Positions 1 to 8,807 of a stretch of 64,000 bases of DNA are shown in pieces (the stretch's first letter is position 1; every line of letters begins with the position of its first letter). The stretch lies in NCBI GenBank assembly GCA_015057585.1, contig SVEF01000008.1:62001-126000 (forward strand), given 5' to 3'. The notes beneath the pieces were generated by a model. It saw only the letters and a program-made list of their open reading frames with translations. It was not told where the DNA came from and did no database searches. Position numbers and translations under genes: made by a program. The DNA is from Lachnospiraceae bacterium (lineage in GTDB: Bacteria; Bacillota; Clostridia; Lachnospirales; Lachnospiraceae).

Positions 1-2
1 AC

Positions 3-2021
3 GGAAGGTACAACGCCTACTTTTTAAAGGATGCCATACAGACGGTGGAGATTACCATCGATGAGAATAACTTAAACTACCTGCTCCAGAATGCGGCAGA
101 CGAGCCGTATGTTATGACAACGAGCGTGACGATTGGGGATGCAACGCTTGGATATTGCGGGTTAAAGACCAAAGGAGCTTACACCTTAGAGCATGCCGAT
201 GCAGACAATGCGGGCAGTGACCGTTTTTCGTTTACGATTAACTTCGGAAAGTACATAAAGAAGAAGGACTACGGCGAAAAACAGAACTTCTTTGGTGCCA
301 ATAAAATCAGTTTCAATAATTTCTTTTTTGATAAGTCGATGATGAAGGAATTCTTTTCCTTGATGCTGATGGAAGAGATGGGACTTCCGACACCGCAGTA
401 CGGGTTGGCAAAACTGTATATCAACGGAAACTATTACGGCGTTTATGCAATGATTGAAGCAATGGACGAGTCCATTTTAGAGCAGTATTACGGCGTTGAA
501 GGAAAGGAACTGTCGAGTTATCTTTGCAAGCCGGAAAATACGACGTTTGACTATTATGCCCTGCAGGCGGATGATTCACCGCTTTGGGAAAACGATGAGG
601 ATACGAAAAAAGATGTCGAAGAGATGCTGCCGGTGGTAAAGGACTGGGTAAAAAAATTGAACCACTTAAGCAACGGTACGGATTTTTCGTATGGCGTAGT
701 GGATGTCAACAGCGACCGGTACCTCGAACTTTTAAATGAAATTCTGGATGTGGATGCGGCAGTCAGATATTTTGCGGTACATTCCTGGCTGTGCCAGCTG
801 GACAATATGTTTGTCGGACAGAAAAACTTTGGCTTGTATGTGGACAAGGAGGGGAAGGCGCTCCTCATTCCGTGGGACTATGATTTAAGCTTTGGCTGTT
901 ATCATCCGAGCACAGCGGAATTGACGGCAAATTATCCGATGGATGTGATGTTCCGTATGACGGAGGGCGACTTTGGCGATGCTGAAGAGATTGCAAAGGA
1001 AACCTATGTCGGTTTCCCACTGTTTAACGTTATTTATCAGAACGATACATTGATGGAAAAATACCATGCTTACATGAAAGACTGCTCAAAGATTGTGGCA
1101 CTGGGCGGCACGGCAGAAGCAAACGGAAAGAACTATGAGCCGGGATATTTTAATACCGTGCTGGAAACGTTAAAAGCAGATGTCCTTGCGGCAGCAACAG
1201 AGAAAACTGCAAAGAACGTATATTATATGAACCATATCAGACAACCGCGGGATGTGCGTGCTGCACTTCCGAATCTGGCAGAGATTTTGGCAATGCGTGC
1301 CGTGGGTGTCTATGTGCAGACCGCGGGAATCCATACAACAGTTTGCGGACAGGGCTGTGATTTGTCCTTGCTTGGCAATGCAGTGGCGGCAGAGGGCTCT
1401 GTGAACGGCAAACTGACGATTGTGGACGAGAAGACCGGAATTTTTGTTTCTTCGTCCTACACCGGAGACCGCAGAAGCGGTTCTCCGACACTGATTGTCA
1501 GCGAGATGAACGGAAATGCGGCATTGTACGGAGAAATCATGCGTTCTATCGGTTTGGGAACAGATGCGGAATTTATCGCTTATGCCATGGCAATGACGAA
1601 AAAAGCGGCAGCCGGATATACCGTGACGTTGCCGGTGACACAGGAGTATCTTGCAGCAAAGGATGCATTGAAAGTCTACTCCTACACAAAGGATGGTGTG
1701 TTGACGGAACTTTCCGGTACCTGGGAAGATAACCTGTTTACCACGAAGGTAGAAGAACTACAGTACATTGTAGTTGTAAAGAACCATGGCACTATGATAC
1801 CGGATTGCGGCATGGAGGATGGAAAAGGCGGAGATACAGAGGTTAAAACAGAGACCTCTGACACGGAGCAGAACAATCAGACCGATGATACCGAGGAAAC
1901 ACCGGCAAATACAGGGCTTGGTAAGACGATGGTTCTTCTGCTTTGCGTGGCAGGAACTGTGGTTGTGACAGGGGCAGTTGTTGTGCTTCTGATGATTCGC
2001 AGAAGAAGGGTGAGAAAATAG
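3..2021 (+). CDS. CotH-family protein, 5' end cut off by window edge
   Basis: The frame is open to the first base, so the true start lies outside; a GTG at 45 is only an internal codon. The protein has the CotH protein-kinase-like fold, with the hallmark tryptophan and acidic cluster (PWDYDLSFG) encoded near 868-895. CotH proteins phosphorylate spore-coat or cell-surface proteins, and related ones occur in cellulosome and surface proteins of clostridia. The C-terminal part carries an acidic Thr/Asp/Glu-rich linker, then PANTG, a hydrophobic segment and a tail of six basic residues. That tail resembles a wall-sorting signal or a simple membrane anchor, so the catalytic part is probably outside the membrane. 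The next gene starts 2 nt downstream of its stop, so the two are probably co-transcribed. Family assignment is firm; substrate is unknown. Confidence 0.85.
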   Translation, partial: GRYNAYFLKDAIQTVEITIDENNLNYLLQNAADEPYVMTTSVTIGDATLGYCGLKTKGAYTLEHADADNAGSDRFSFTINFGKYIKKKDYGEKQNFFGANKISFNNFFFDKSMMKEFFSLMLMEEMGLPTPQYGLAKLYINGNYYGVYAMIEAMDESILEQYYGVEGKELSSYLCKPENTTFDYYALQADDSPLWENDEDTKKDVEEMLPVVKDWVKKLNHLSNGTDFSYGVVDVNSDRYLELLNEILDVDAAVRYFAVHSWLCQLDNMFVGQKNFGLYVDKEGKALLIPWDYDLSFGCYHPSTAELTANYPMDVMFRMTEGDFGDAEEIAKETYVGFPLFNVIYQNDTLMEKYHAYMKDCSKIVALGGTAEANGKNYEPGYFNTVLETLKADVLAAATEKTAKNVYYMNHIRQPRDVRAALPNLAEILAMRAVGVYVQTAGIHTTVCGQGCDLSLLGNAVAAEGSVNGKLTIVDEKTGIFVSSSYTGDRRSGSPTLIVSEMNGNAALYGEIMRSIGLGTDAEFIAYAMAMTKKAAAGYTVTLPVTQEYLAAKDALKVYSYTKDGVLTELSGTWEDNLFTTKVEELQYIVVVKNHGTMIPDCGMEDGKGGDTEVKTETSDTEQNNQTDDTEETPANTGLGKTMVLLLCVAGTVVVTGAVVVLLMIRRRRVRK

Positions 2022-2022
2022 A

Positions 2023-3186
2023 GTGAAACGGAAAATAGGATGCTTGATTTGTCTGCTTGTCGTCTGCGTTGCAATGGCATGCGGACAGAAAACAGAAGAT
2101 GAGATACAGGAGGAACTTAGCATGAAAGTATTGACTCCAACGGAAACAAATGTTAAAATAATTGGTCGGGCTGACTTTCTAGAAGATACGCTCTGGATGG
2201 TACATTCCGGTTCCGGTGCTGAGTTTACGTTCACAGGGACAAAGGCAGTTATTACCCTGCAGGCAGACAGTGCCATGATGAACGGGACAAATGACCGGGC
2301 CAGAGTCGCCATTTTTGTAAACGGTACATGCGTCGTGGATGACATGATCAATAAAATGACGGAGACTTATACCGTATTCGAATCGGAAACGGAAGAGAAC
2401 TGCACGGTGCGTGTTGTGAAGCTTTCGGAGGCGCCGATGTCTACGTTCGGAATCAAAACGATTGAGGTGATTTCGCGCGGGGGTATCCGGCCGACAGAAA
2501 ATAAAAAGCATCTGATCGAATTTATCGGAGATTCGATTACCTGTGGGTATGGTGTAGAGGATGAGGATCCGAATCATACGTTCAAGACCTCGACCGAAAA
2601 TGCCATGAAGACCTATGCATATAAAACGGCGGAGCGGCTTGACGTGGACTACAGCCTGGTTTCGTTTTCGGGCTGGGGCATTATTTCCGGTTACACAAGC
2701 ACCGGAGAAGCAAAGATGACGGAGCAGCTGGTGCCGGAATATTATGAAAAACTGGGATATTCCAGAGGCAAGTATCTCGGTGTTGCACCGGAAGAGGTGC
2801 CGTGGGATTTCACAAAACGGCAGCCGGATCTGATTGTGGTAAACCTGGGAACAAACGACGACAGTTATACAAAGGGAATTGCTGACAGGGAACAGGATTA
2901 CAAGGAACACTACATTGAATTTTTAAAAGTTATCCGGAAGAACAATCCGCAGGCCAAAATTTTATGTACACTTGGCATTATGGGAACAAGATTGTGTCCG
3001 GTTCTTGAGCAGGCAGTAGAAGAGTATTCGGCACAAACCGGAGACGGTAATATTGACACCTTGCGGTTTGAAGAACAGAATCCGTCGGCAGACGGTCTGG
3101 CGGCAGACTGGCATCCTACCGAGCGGACCCAGACAAAAGCGGCTGAAAAGCTGACAACAAAAATCAAGAATATGATGGGCTGGTAA
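2023..3186 (+). CDS. SGNH/GDSL-type esterase lipoprotein with N-terminal beta-sandwich domain
   Basis: GTG start one base after the upstream stop, with AGAAGGG about 12 nt before it. The 387-aa product begins with a lipoprotein signal (hydrophobic run, then VAMAC; Cys20 is the likely lipidated residue). A beta-rich domain (about residues 35-155) precedes an SGNH hydrolase domain with GDSIT (Ser171), a glycine block GWGI, the GTND block, and DWHP (Asp362, His364). This two-domain layout matches carbohydrate esterase family 2-like enzymes, which deacetylate polysaccharides at the cell surface. The intact catalytic triad argues for an active esterase. The preceding CotH gene suggests a cell-surface carbohydrate role; the exact substrate is inferred only. 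Confidence 0.85.
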   Translation: MKRKIGCLICLLVVCVAMACGQKTEDEIQEELSMKVLTPTETNVKIIGRADFLEDTLWMVHSGSGAEFTFTGTKAVITLQADSAMMNGTNDRARVAIFVNGTCVVDDMINKMTETYTVFESETEENCTVRVVKLSEAPMSTFGIKTIEVISRGGIRPTENKKHLIEFIGDSITCGYGVEDEDPNHTFKTSTENAMKTYAYKTAERLDVDYSLVSFSGWGIISGYTSTGEAKMTEQLVPEYYEKLGYSRGKYLGVAPEEVPWDFTKRQPDLIVVNLGTNDDSYTKGIADREQDYKEHYIEFLKVIRKNNPQAKILCTLGIMGTRLCPVLEQAVEEYSAQTGDGNIDTLRFEEQNPSADGLAADWHPTERTQTKAAEKLTTKIKNMMGW

Positions 3187-3195
3187 ACAAAGCAT

Positions 3196-4506
3196 ATGAA
3201 ACAGGGAAACGGAAAAGCCCTGCTCCCAATCGGAGTTTTTTTGGTACTCTATCTGGGGCTGGGAATTGTATTTGAATATGTAGTGAAAATAGAGATGGGA
3301 TTTTACAAAATCCCGATAGTGGTTGTATTTCTGATTGCGCTGTTGGTGGCGTGCCTTCAGAACCGGGGCGTGTTCTTTGACCGGAAATTAGAGATTATGT
3401 CACGAGGAGTCGGAGACAAAAACATTGTGACGATGGTACTGATTTTCATGGTGGCGGGCATGTTTGTCGGCGTTGTCGGCAGAAGCAGTGCGGAAAGCGT
3501 AGCCTACTTTGTGCTGTCGTTTATTCCGGCGCAGTTTTCCGTGCTGGTGCTTTTTGTGGTAAGTGCATTTGTATCTCTTGCCATGGGGACATCCGTCGGA
3601 ACGATTACTTTGATTGCACCGATTGCGCTTGCGGTAGCAGAAGGCTCAGGGTTTGCAGTGCCGGTATGTCTGGGGACTGTAGTAGGGGGCGCTATGTTTG
3701 GAGATAATCTATCCTTTATCTCGGATACCACCATTGCGGCATGTAACGGGCAGGGTTGTGAGATGAAGGACAAATTCCGTGAAAATTTTAAACTCGCACT
3801 TCCTGCTGCGCTGGTTACCATTCTCATTCTTGCGCTGACAACGGTGCGTGCGGATGTCACGCAAACGGTGTTAAAGGAATATCGTCTGATTCAGATTGTG
3901 CCGTATCTGTTGGTACTGGCTGGCGGAATCCTCGGCATGAATGTATTTCTGGTATTGATCATTGGCATCGTAAGCGGTTCTGCGATTATGGTTTTTGGCG
4001 GATATCTTCCGGTAACGGAATTACTGTCTTCCATGGGAAGTGGGGCGGCCGGTATGTTTGAAACGGCAATGGTTGCTGTTCTGGTGTCGGCTATCTGTGC
4101 CCTGATTACAGAATACGGAGGGTTTGAAGCCTTGCTCCATGCAATCCGTAAGGTATTCCGGGGAAGAAGAGGCGGAGCGTTCGGAATGGGATTGCTGGTC
4201 GGTGTTATGGATATTGCCACAGCTAATAATACGGTGGCGATTGTAATGGCAAACCCGATTGCAAAAGAAATGTCGCAGGAGTATGGGATTACCCCAAGGA
4301 GAGCAGCCTCGATACTGGATACATTCTCCTGCGTATTCCAGGGAATCATTCCATACGGTGCCCAGATGCTGGTTGCAATTTCGGTAGCAGCCGGAATGGA
4401 AATTCGTGTATCCGCATTTGAAATCATTCCGTATCTGGTTTACCCGTTTGTTTTGGGAATTGGGTCGATTGTATTTATTATGCTGGATACTAAAAGAGAA
4501 AGTTAA
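3196..4506 (+). CDS. NhaC-family Na+/H+ antiporter-like permease
   Basis: 436-aa membrane protein with about 11 hydrophobic segments. The central region GTSVGTITLIAPI followed by GAMFGDNLSFISDTT is typical of the NhaC branch of ion/organic-anion antiporters; the acidic and Ser/Thr residues in the FGDNLS stretch are expected to lie in the transport path. A second family-like stretch, MDIATANNTVAIVMANP, lies in the C-terminal half. The start at 3196 is 9 nt after the esterase stop, so the gene is likely in the same operon, although the ribosome binding site is weak. Some members of this family exchange organic acids or amino acids rather than Na+, so the substrate should not be taken as settled. 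Confidence 0.8.
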   Translation: MKQGNGKALLPIGVFLVLYLGLGIVFEYVVKIEMGFYKIPIVVVFLIALLVACLQNRGVFFDRKLEIMSRGVGDKNIVTMVLIFMVAGMFVGVVGRSSAESVAYFVLSFIPAQFSVLVLFVVSAFVSLAMGTSVGTITLIAPIALAVAEGSGFAVPVCLGTVVGGAMFGDNLSFISDTTIAACNGQGCEMKDKFRENFKLALPAALVTILILALTTVRADVTQTVLKEYRLIQIVPYLLVLAGGILGMNVFLVLIIGIVSGSAIMVFGGYLPVTELLSSMGSGAAGMFETAMVAVLVSAICALITEYGGFEALLHAIRKVFRGRRGGAFGMGLLVGVMDIATANNTVAIVMANPIAKEMSQEYGITPRRAASILDTFSCVFQGIIPYGAQMLVAISVAAGMEIRVSAFEIIPYLVYPFVLGIGSIVFIMLDTKRES

Positions 4507-4553
4507 AACAGGATTTAATATACAAAAGTAATAAAAAAGAGGAGGAATTCCAG

Positions 4554-5921
4554 ATGAAGTATGATGTGATTATTGTAGGTGCAGGGCCGGGCGGTATTTT
4601 TACGGCCTATGAACTGGTAGAGAAAAAGGAAAATTTAAAAATTGCGGTGTTTGAAGCGGGACATGCGCTGGAGAAACGCCGTTGTCCGATTGACGGGGAC
4701 AAGGTAAAGAGCTGCATTAAGTGTAAGAGTTGTGCCATCATGAGCGGTTTTGGCGGAGCCGGTGCATTCTCTGACGGGAAGTACAACATCACCAACGATT
4801 TTGGCGGAACGCTTTATGAACATATCGGTAAGACAAAAGCGCTGGAACTGATGCAGTATGTAGATGAGATTAATATGGCATATGGTGGCGAAGGTACGAA
4901 GATGTACACAACCGCAGGCTCTAAGTTTGACAAGCTCTGCATGCAGAACCAGTTAAAACTGTTGTCGGCATCGGTACGTCACTTGGGAACGGATATTAAC
5001 TATGTGGTGCTGGAAAATCTCTATAACAAGTTAAAGGAGAAGGTGGATTTCTTCTTTGACTGTCCGGTAGAAAAACTGGAAGTGGCAGACGGCGGATATA
5101 AGGTGTTCACAAAAGACGCTGCATACGAATGCGAACAGTGTGTCATTTCCGTTGGAAGAAGCGGAAGCAAGTGGATGGAAACCGTGTGTGAAGATCTGGA
5201 TATTCCGACGAAGTCGAACCGCGTGGACATCGGTGTGCGTGTGGAGATCCCGGCAGTGATTTTTTCCCACCTAACGGATGAACTCTATGAGAGCAAGATT
5301 GTTTACCGCACCGAAAAGTTTGAAGACAGAGTGCGTACCTTCTGTATGAACCCGCATGGTGTTGTTGTAAATGAAAATACAAACGGTATCGTAACCGTAA
5401 ACGGACACAGCTACGAAGATCCGGAACTGCACACGGAGAATACCAACTTTGCACTTTTGGTGGCAAAGCATTTCTCGGAGCCGTTTAAAGACAGTAACGG
5501 ATATGGAGAGAGTATTGCACGCCTTTCCAACATGCTGGGCGGCGGTGTTATCGTGCAGAGATTCGGCGACCTGGTAAGAGGACGCCGCAGTAATGCAAAT
5601 CGTATTGAAGAGGGTCTGGTACATCCGACCCTTGCAGCTACTCCGGGTGATTTAAGCCTTGTGCTTCCAAAGAGAATTTTAGACGGTATCATTGAGATGA
5701 TTTACGCGCTCGATAAGATTGCACCGGGTACGGCAAACGATGATACCCTGCTTTATGGTGTGGAAGTTAAGTTCTACAACATGGAAGTAGATATTGATGA
5801 AAACCTGGAAACCCGTTACCCTGGCTTGTATGTTATCGGCGATGGCAGTGGTGTTACACATTCCCTGTCTCATGCCTCCGCAAGCGGCGTATATGTAGCC
5901 AGACAGATTGCAGACAAATAG
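4554..5921 (+). CDS. FAD-dependent dehydrogenase (COG2509-like)
   Basis: 455 aa. The N terminus has the dinucleotide-binding motif GAGPGG (residues 9-14) and a conserved acidic residue at the end of the second strand (FEAG). A cysteine cluster follows (C44, C54, C57, C60), then SGFGGAGAFSDGKY, the signature of the widespread but poorly characterised FAD-dependent dehydrogenase family. A C-terminal FAD-contact block, GLYVIGDGSG, is present near residue 425. Ribosome binding site GAGGAGG is well placed. The cysteines could hold an iron-sulfur cluster or act as redox thiols; this is inference. A strong terminator follows, closing this operon. The physiological substrate is unknown for the family. 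Confidence 0.85.
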   Translation: MKYDVIIVGAGPGGIFTAYELVEKKENLKIAVFEAGHALEKRRCPIDGDKVKSCIKCKSCAIMSGFGGAGAFSDGKYNITNDFGGTLYEHIGKTKALELMQYVDEINMAYGGEGTKMYTTAGSKFDKLCMQNQLKLLSASVRHLGTDINYVVLENLYNKLKEKVDFFFDCPVEKLEVADGGYKVFTKDAAYECEQCVISVGRSGSKWMETVCEDLDIPTKSNRVDIGVRVEIPAVIFSHLTDELYESKIVYRTEKFEDRVRTFCMNPHGVVVNENTNGIVTVNGHSYEDPELHTENTNFALLVAKHFSEPFKDSNGYGESIARLSNMLGGGVIVQRFGDLVRGRRSNANRIEEGLVHPTLAATPGDLSLVLPKRILDGIIEMIYALDKIAPGTANDDTLLYGVEVKFYNMEVDIDENLETRYPGLYVIGDGSGVTHSLSHASASGVYVARQIADK

Positions 5922-5973
5922 AAGTTAAACCCTAATTTAATAAATTTTGCGATAATAAAACGCAAAGAGAAAG

Positions 5974-6005
5974 GGAAACATCCGGCAAAGATGTTTCCTT
6001 TTTTG
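5974..6005 (+). terminator. Rho-independent terminator after FAD dehydrogenase
   Basis: Perfect 9-bp stem GGAAACATC/GATGTTTCC with a 7-nt loop, followed by a run of T. Confidence 0.9.
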
Positions 6006-6034
6006 TTGCAAATTTAACAAATCAGCAGTATACT
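6006..6034 (+). promoter_or_regulatory. Sigma-A promoter of the TetR gene
   Basis: TTGCAA (6006-6011), 17-bp spacer, TATACT (6029-6034), about 40 nt before the TetR start. It overlaps the left edge of the palindromic operator. Confidence 0.75.
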
Positions 6035-6058
6035 CAATATGAACACGTTCATATTGAG
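6033..6058. promoter_or_regulatory. Perfect 12-bp palindrome, probable TetR operator
   Basis: CTCAATATGAAC and GTTCATATTGAG are exact inverted copies separated by AC. The site begins inside the -10 box and ends 18 nt before the TetR start codon, the classic position for autorepression. Binding by the adjacent TetR protein is inferred from position and symmetry. Confidence 0.8.
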
Positions 6059-6076
6059 CGGAAAGGATGTGGATTT

Positions 6077-6601
6077 ATGCCAAAGATTATTGAAGGCGCG
6101 AGAGAAAAAATATTGATGAACGCAAAACGGAGATTGTTTGAAAAAGGCTATCTTCATCTGGCTTTAAGAGAGGTGGCAAAGGAGAGCGGAATTGCTACGG
6201 GAACGATTTACAATTATTTTGCAAACAAAGACGAGCTGATTGCCACGATTATGCTGGAAGATTGGATGGAGACATTGGACAAGATGGACCGTGCAATTGA
6301 GGTGGCGCCGAACGTGGCTGACGGAGTCATGGAGTTTTGCAGAATTGTGGAAGAATACTATAGTATTTATACGCCGATTTGGGGTCAGCCTTCTGTCGCG
6401 GCAGCGGCGGCTTCCGAGATGAAGGGAAGACATAATCAGCTTTGCAGACAGATTGCCGATCGTGTGGAGGGACTTGTAGCACGGAAGGGACATGCGGCAC
6501 CGGAAAAATATTCTCTTCTGATTGCAGAAATGATTTTGGCGGTTCTGGGCAAGGATGAAGTAAGAGCACAACTGAGAGAGGCTCTTTATACAAGGTATTA
6601 G
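6077..6601 (+). CDS. TetR/AcrR-family transcriptional regulator
   Basis: 174 aa. Residues about 8-55 form the TetR helix-turn-helix domain (LFEKGYLHLALREVAKESG, then GTIYNYFANKDEL), a near-canonical TetR_N signature. The remaining alpha-helical part is the ligand-binding and dimerisation region, with no recognisable ligand class. Ribosome binding site AAAGGATG precedes the ATG. A perfect palindrome overlaps its own promoter, so autoregulation is likely. No pump or enzyme gene is fused to it; the closest candidates for regulation are the FAD dehydrogenase upstream and the chemoreceptor downstream, but neither shows a second copy of the palindrome nearby, so a distant target is possible. Confidence 0.9.
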   Translation: MPKIIEGAREKILMNAKRRLFEKGYLHLALREVAKESGIATGTIYNYFANKDELIATIMLEDWMETLDKMDRAIEVAPNVADGVMEFCRIVEEYYSIYTPIWGQPSVAAAAASEMKGRHNQLCRQIADRVEGLVARKGHAAPEKYSLLIAEMILAVLGKDEVRAQLREALYTRY

Positions 6602-6686
6602 AAATGCCTTTGGGATTTATGACAAGTATGATATGGATTTTTTGGGAGCACTCCGCTTCTTTCGTCGGCATATTTGATTTTTTAGA

Positions 6687-6715
6687 TTGATAATGTGCGA
6701 CATATTTGGTACAAT
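6687..6715 (+). promoter_or_regulatory. Sigma-A promoter of the chemoreceptor pair
   Basis: TTGATA (6687-6692), 17-bp spacer, TACAAT (6710-6715), about 60 nt before the first chemoreceptor start. No sigma-D/FliA-type box was seen here. Confidence 0.75.
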
Positions 6716-6774
6716 ATAACAAATATACTTTTTATTTGTTAATGTAAAAAATGCGAAAGAAGAGGAGTGTTTTT

Positions 6775-8772
6775 ATGGGTAAGGAAAAAAGAAACAAGCA
6801 GATTACAATAGGTGGGCAGATTCGGAAGATGACGACGATGGTGCTGGTGATATCGCTTGTTGTGGTTGGAGCATTAGCTTCTGTTCTGACCTTTGTTACG
6901 ACTATGAATAATCTGCAGACTTCGATGGCGCTGATTGCCAATGAGGCGGCAGCTTATGTAAAGTCAGAGATTAGCATCACGGCAAAGCAGGTAGAGTTAA
7001 TCGGACGTATGTCAAACATCGGAGGAAAGTCCACCAACAACGTTACAAAGATGAATCTCTTAAGCGGTTATGCGAAGGATTACGGCTGGCTTTCCTGTGT
7101 TATGGTAGAGACCGATGGAAAGGTTCCGTATTCAGACTATGACTTAAGTGACAAGGAGTACGTAAAGAAGGCTCTGGCAGGAGAAGTTGCCGTACATGAG
7201 CCGGTGCTTCAGGAAGCACTTGGTGGACTGATTATTACCTATGCAGCTCCTATCTGGAAGGATGGAAAAGCAGGCAGTACGGTGGTCGGCGCAGTGATAG
7301 TGACGGCAGACGCAAAGGTTTTCTCTGATTTGATGTCGGAGATTCATGTGAGTGAGGGCGGCGGAGCTTATATGATTAATAGCAGCGGCACCGTAATTGC
7401 AAGTGATGACTATGATTCTGTTTTGAATGGGGAAAATTCGATTGCAGATGCTCAGACAGATAAGAGTTTAAAAAAGCTTGCTGCACTGGAAACGGCGATG
7501 ATTAACGGAGAGACCGGATTTGGTTCCTATTTTTATGATGGAGCTACCGAAATTATGGCATATACCCCGGTAGGGCTGAATGGTTGGTCTCTTGCTGTTT
7601 ATGCTCCAAGAGGAGATTTCATGGGAGGCACCATACAGGCGATTGCCATAACCGGAATCGTAATTACGGCGGCACTTATTGTCGGCATACAATTGGCGAA
7701 AAGGCTGGGAAATAAGATTGGTACCCCGATTCAGCTTTGCGTAGACCGTCTCCGGTTGCTTGCACAAGGAGATTTGGATGCACCGGTTCCGGAGATTGTA
7801 ACAAAGGATGAAACAAAAGTTTTAGCAGATGCCACTACGGAAATTGTAACATCGCAGAAGGCGATTATTGATGATATTTCTTATGTTTTGGATAAAATGG
7901 CAGGCGGTGATTTTACCGTGCGAAGCAGAATCGGACAGGAGGCTTATACGGGAGCTTACGTGAAACTGATTCTTGCAGCAAGAGATTTGAAGGTACGTAT
8001 GGCAGATACCTTACAAAGAATCAAAGAAGGTTCGGATGAGGTTTCCATGGGTGCTTCACAGCTGGCTGACGGTGCGCAGAGTCTGGCAGAGGGCTCGACG
8101 GAACAGGCAGGTGCAGTAGAAGAACTTCAGGCGACTATCATTGATATCACAAATCATGTGGAAGAAAATGCAAAGTCAAGTGAAATGTCTGCAAAGATGG
8201 CAGCGGACGTAGCTGACAGTGCACAGGCAAGCAGTGCGGAGATGGACAAGATGACAGAGGCGATGGCGCGCATCAGCAGTACTTCTCTTGAAATCGGAAA
8301 GATTATTGCAGAAATCGAAGATATTGCAGACCAGACCAATCTCCTCTCCCTGAATGCGGCAATTGAAGCGGCAAGAGCAGGCGAGGCGGGACGTGGCTTT
8401 GCAGTCGTTGCAGATCAGATCAGAAAACTTGCGGAGGACAGTGCAAAATCCGCTGTGAATACCAAGAAGCTGATTGAATCCTCCATGGCGGAAGTGGAAG
8501 AGGGTAACCGGATTGCGGCCCGCACCGTGGAAGTAATGGCAGAAGTGATTGAAGGTCTTCAGGCAATCGCCGGCGGAGCGAAGGAAGCAAGCGCAAACTC
8601 AGCACAGCAGGCGGAAATGATGGAACAGTTGGAAAAGGGTGTAGAGCAGATTTCCGAAGTAGTGCAGGGCAATTCGGCAATTGCGGAAGAAGTTTCTGCA
8701 ACCAGCGAAGAATTGTCGGCACAGGCAATTTCGCTTGATAGCCTGGTAGGACAGTTTACGCTGAGTGAGTAA
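6775..8772 (+). CDS. Methyl-accepting chemotaxis protein with extracytoplasmic Cache sensor
   Basis: Start chosen at 6775, because AGAGGAG lies 7 nt upstream; the ATG at 6751 lies before this binding site. The 665-aa product has an N-terminal membrane segment, an extracytoplasmic double-Cache-type domain (about residues 55-285, with the characteristic YAAPIWKDG and [11 protein letters not shown] stretches), a second membrane segment, a HAMP region (about 310-365) and a long cytoplasmic coiled coil. The signalling hairpin tip ([19 protein letters not shown]) is the conserved contact for CheA/CheW. It senses small ligands outside the cell and controls the flagellar motor; the ligand cannot be read from the sequence. 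The next gene, 35 nt on, is a second receptor, so the two are probably one operon. Confidence 0.92.
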   Translation: MGKEKRNKQITIGGQIRKMTTMVLVISLVVVGALASVLTFVTTMNNLQTSMALIANEAAAYVKSEISITAKQVELIGRMSNIGGKSTNNVTKMNLLSGYAKDYGWLSCVMVETDGKVPYSDYDLSDKEYVKKALAGEVAVHEPVLQEALGGLIITYAAPIWKDGKAGSTVVGAVIVTADAKVFSDLMSEIHVSEGGGAYMINSSGTVIASDDYDSVLNGENSIADAQTDKSLKKLAALETAMINGETGFGSYFYDGATEIMAYTPVGLNGWSLAVYAPRGDFMGGTIQAIAITGIVITAALIVGIQLAKRLGNKIGTPIQLCVDRLRLLAQGDLDAPVPEIVTKDETKVLADATTEIVTSQKAIIDDISYVLDKMAGGDFTVRSRIGQEAYTGAYVKLILAARDLKVRMADTLQRIKEGSDEVSMGASQLADGAQSLAEGSTEQAGAVEELQATIIDITNHVEENAKSSEMSAKMAADVADSAQASSAEMDKMTEAMARISSTSLEIGKIIAEIEDIADQTNLLSLNAAIEAARAGEAGRGFAVVADQIRKLAEDSAKSAVNTKKLIESSMAEVEEGNRIAARTVEVMAEVIEGLQAIAGGAKEASANSAQQAEMMEQLEKGVEQISEVVQGNSAIAEEVSATSEELSAQAISLDSLVGQFTLSE

Positions 8773-8807
8773 CCAGAGTTGCAATAGAGAATAGGAGAAG
8801 AACAGTT

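Noticed and set aside
1758-2910. Long minus-strand frames of 197 and 243 codons across the CotH and esterase genes
   Set aside because: They are antisense to well-supported genes with intact motifs and lack ribosome binding sites and protein features.
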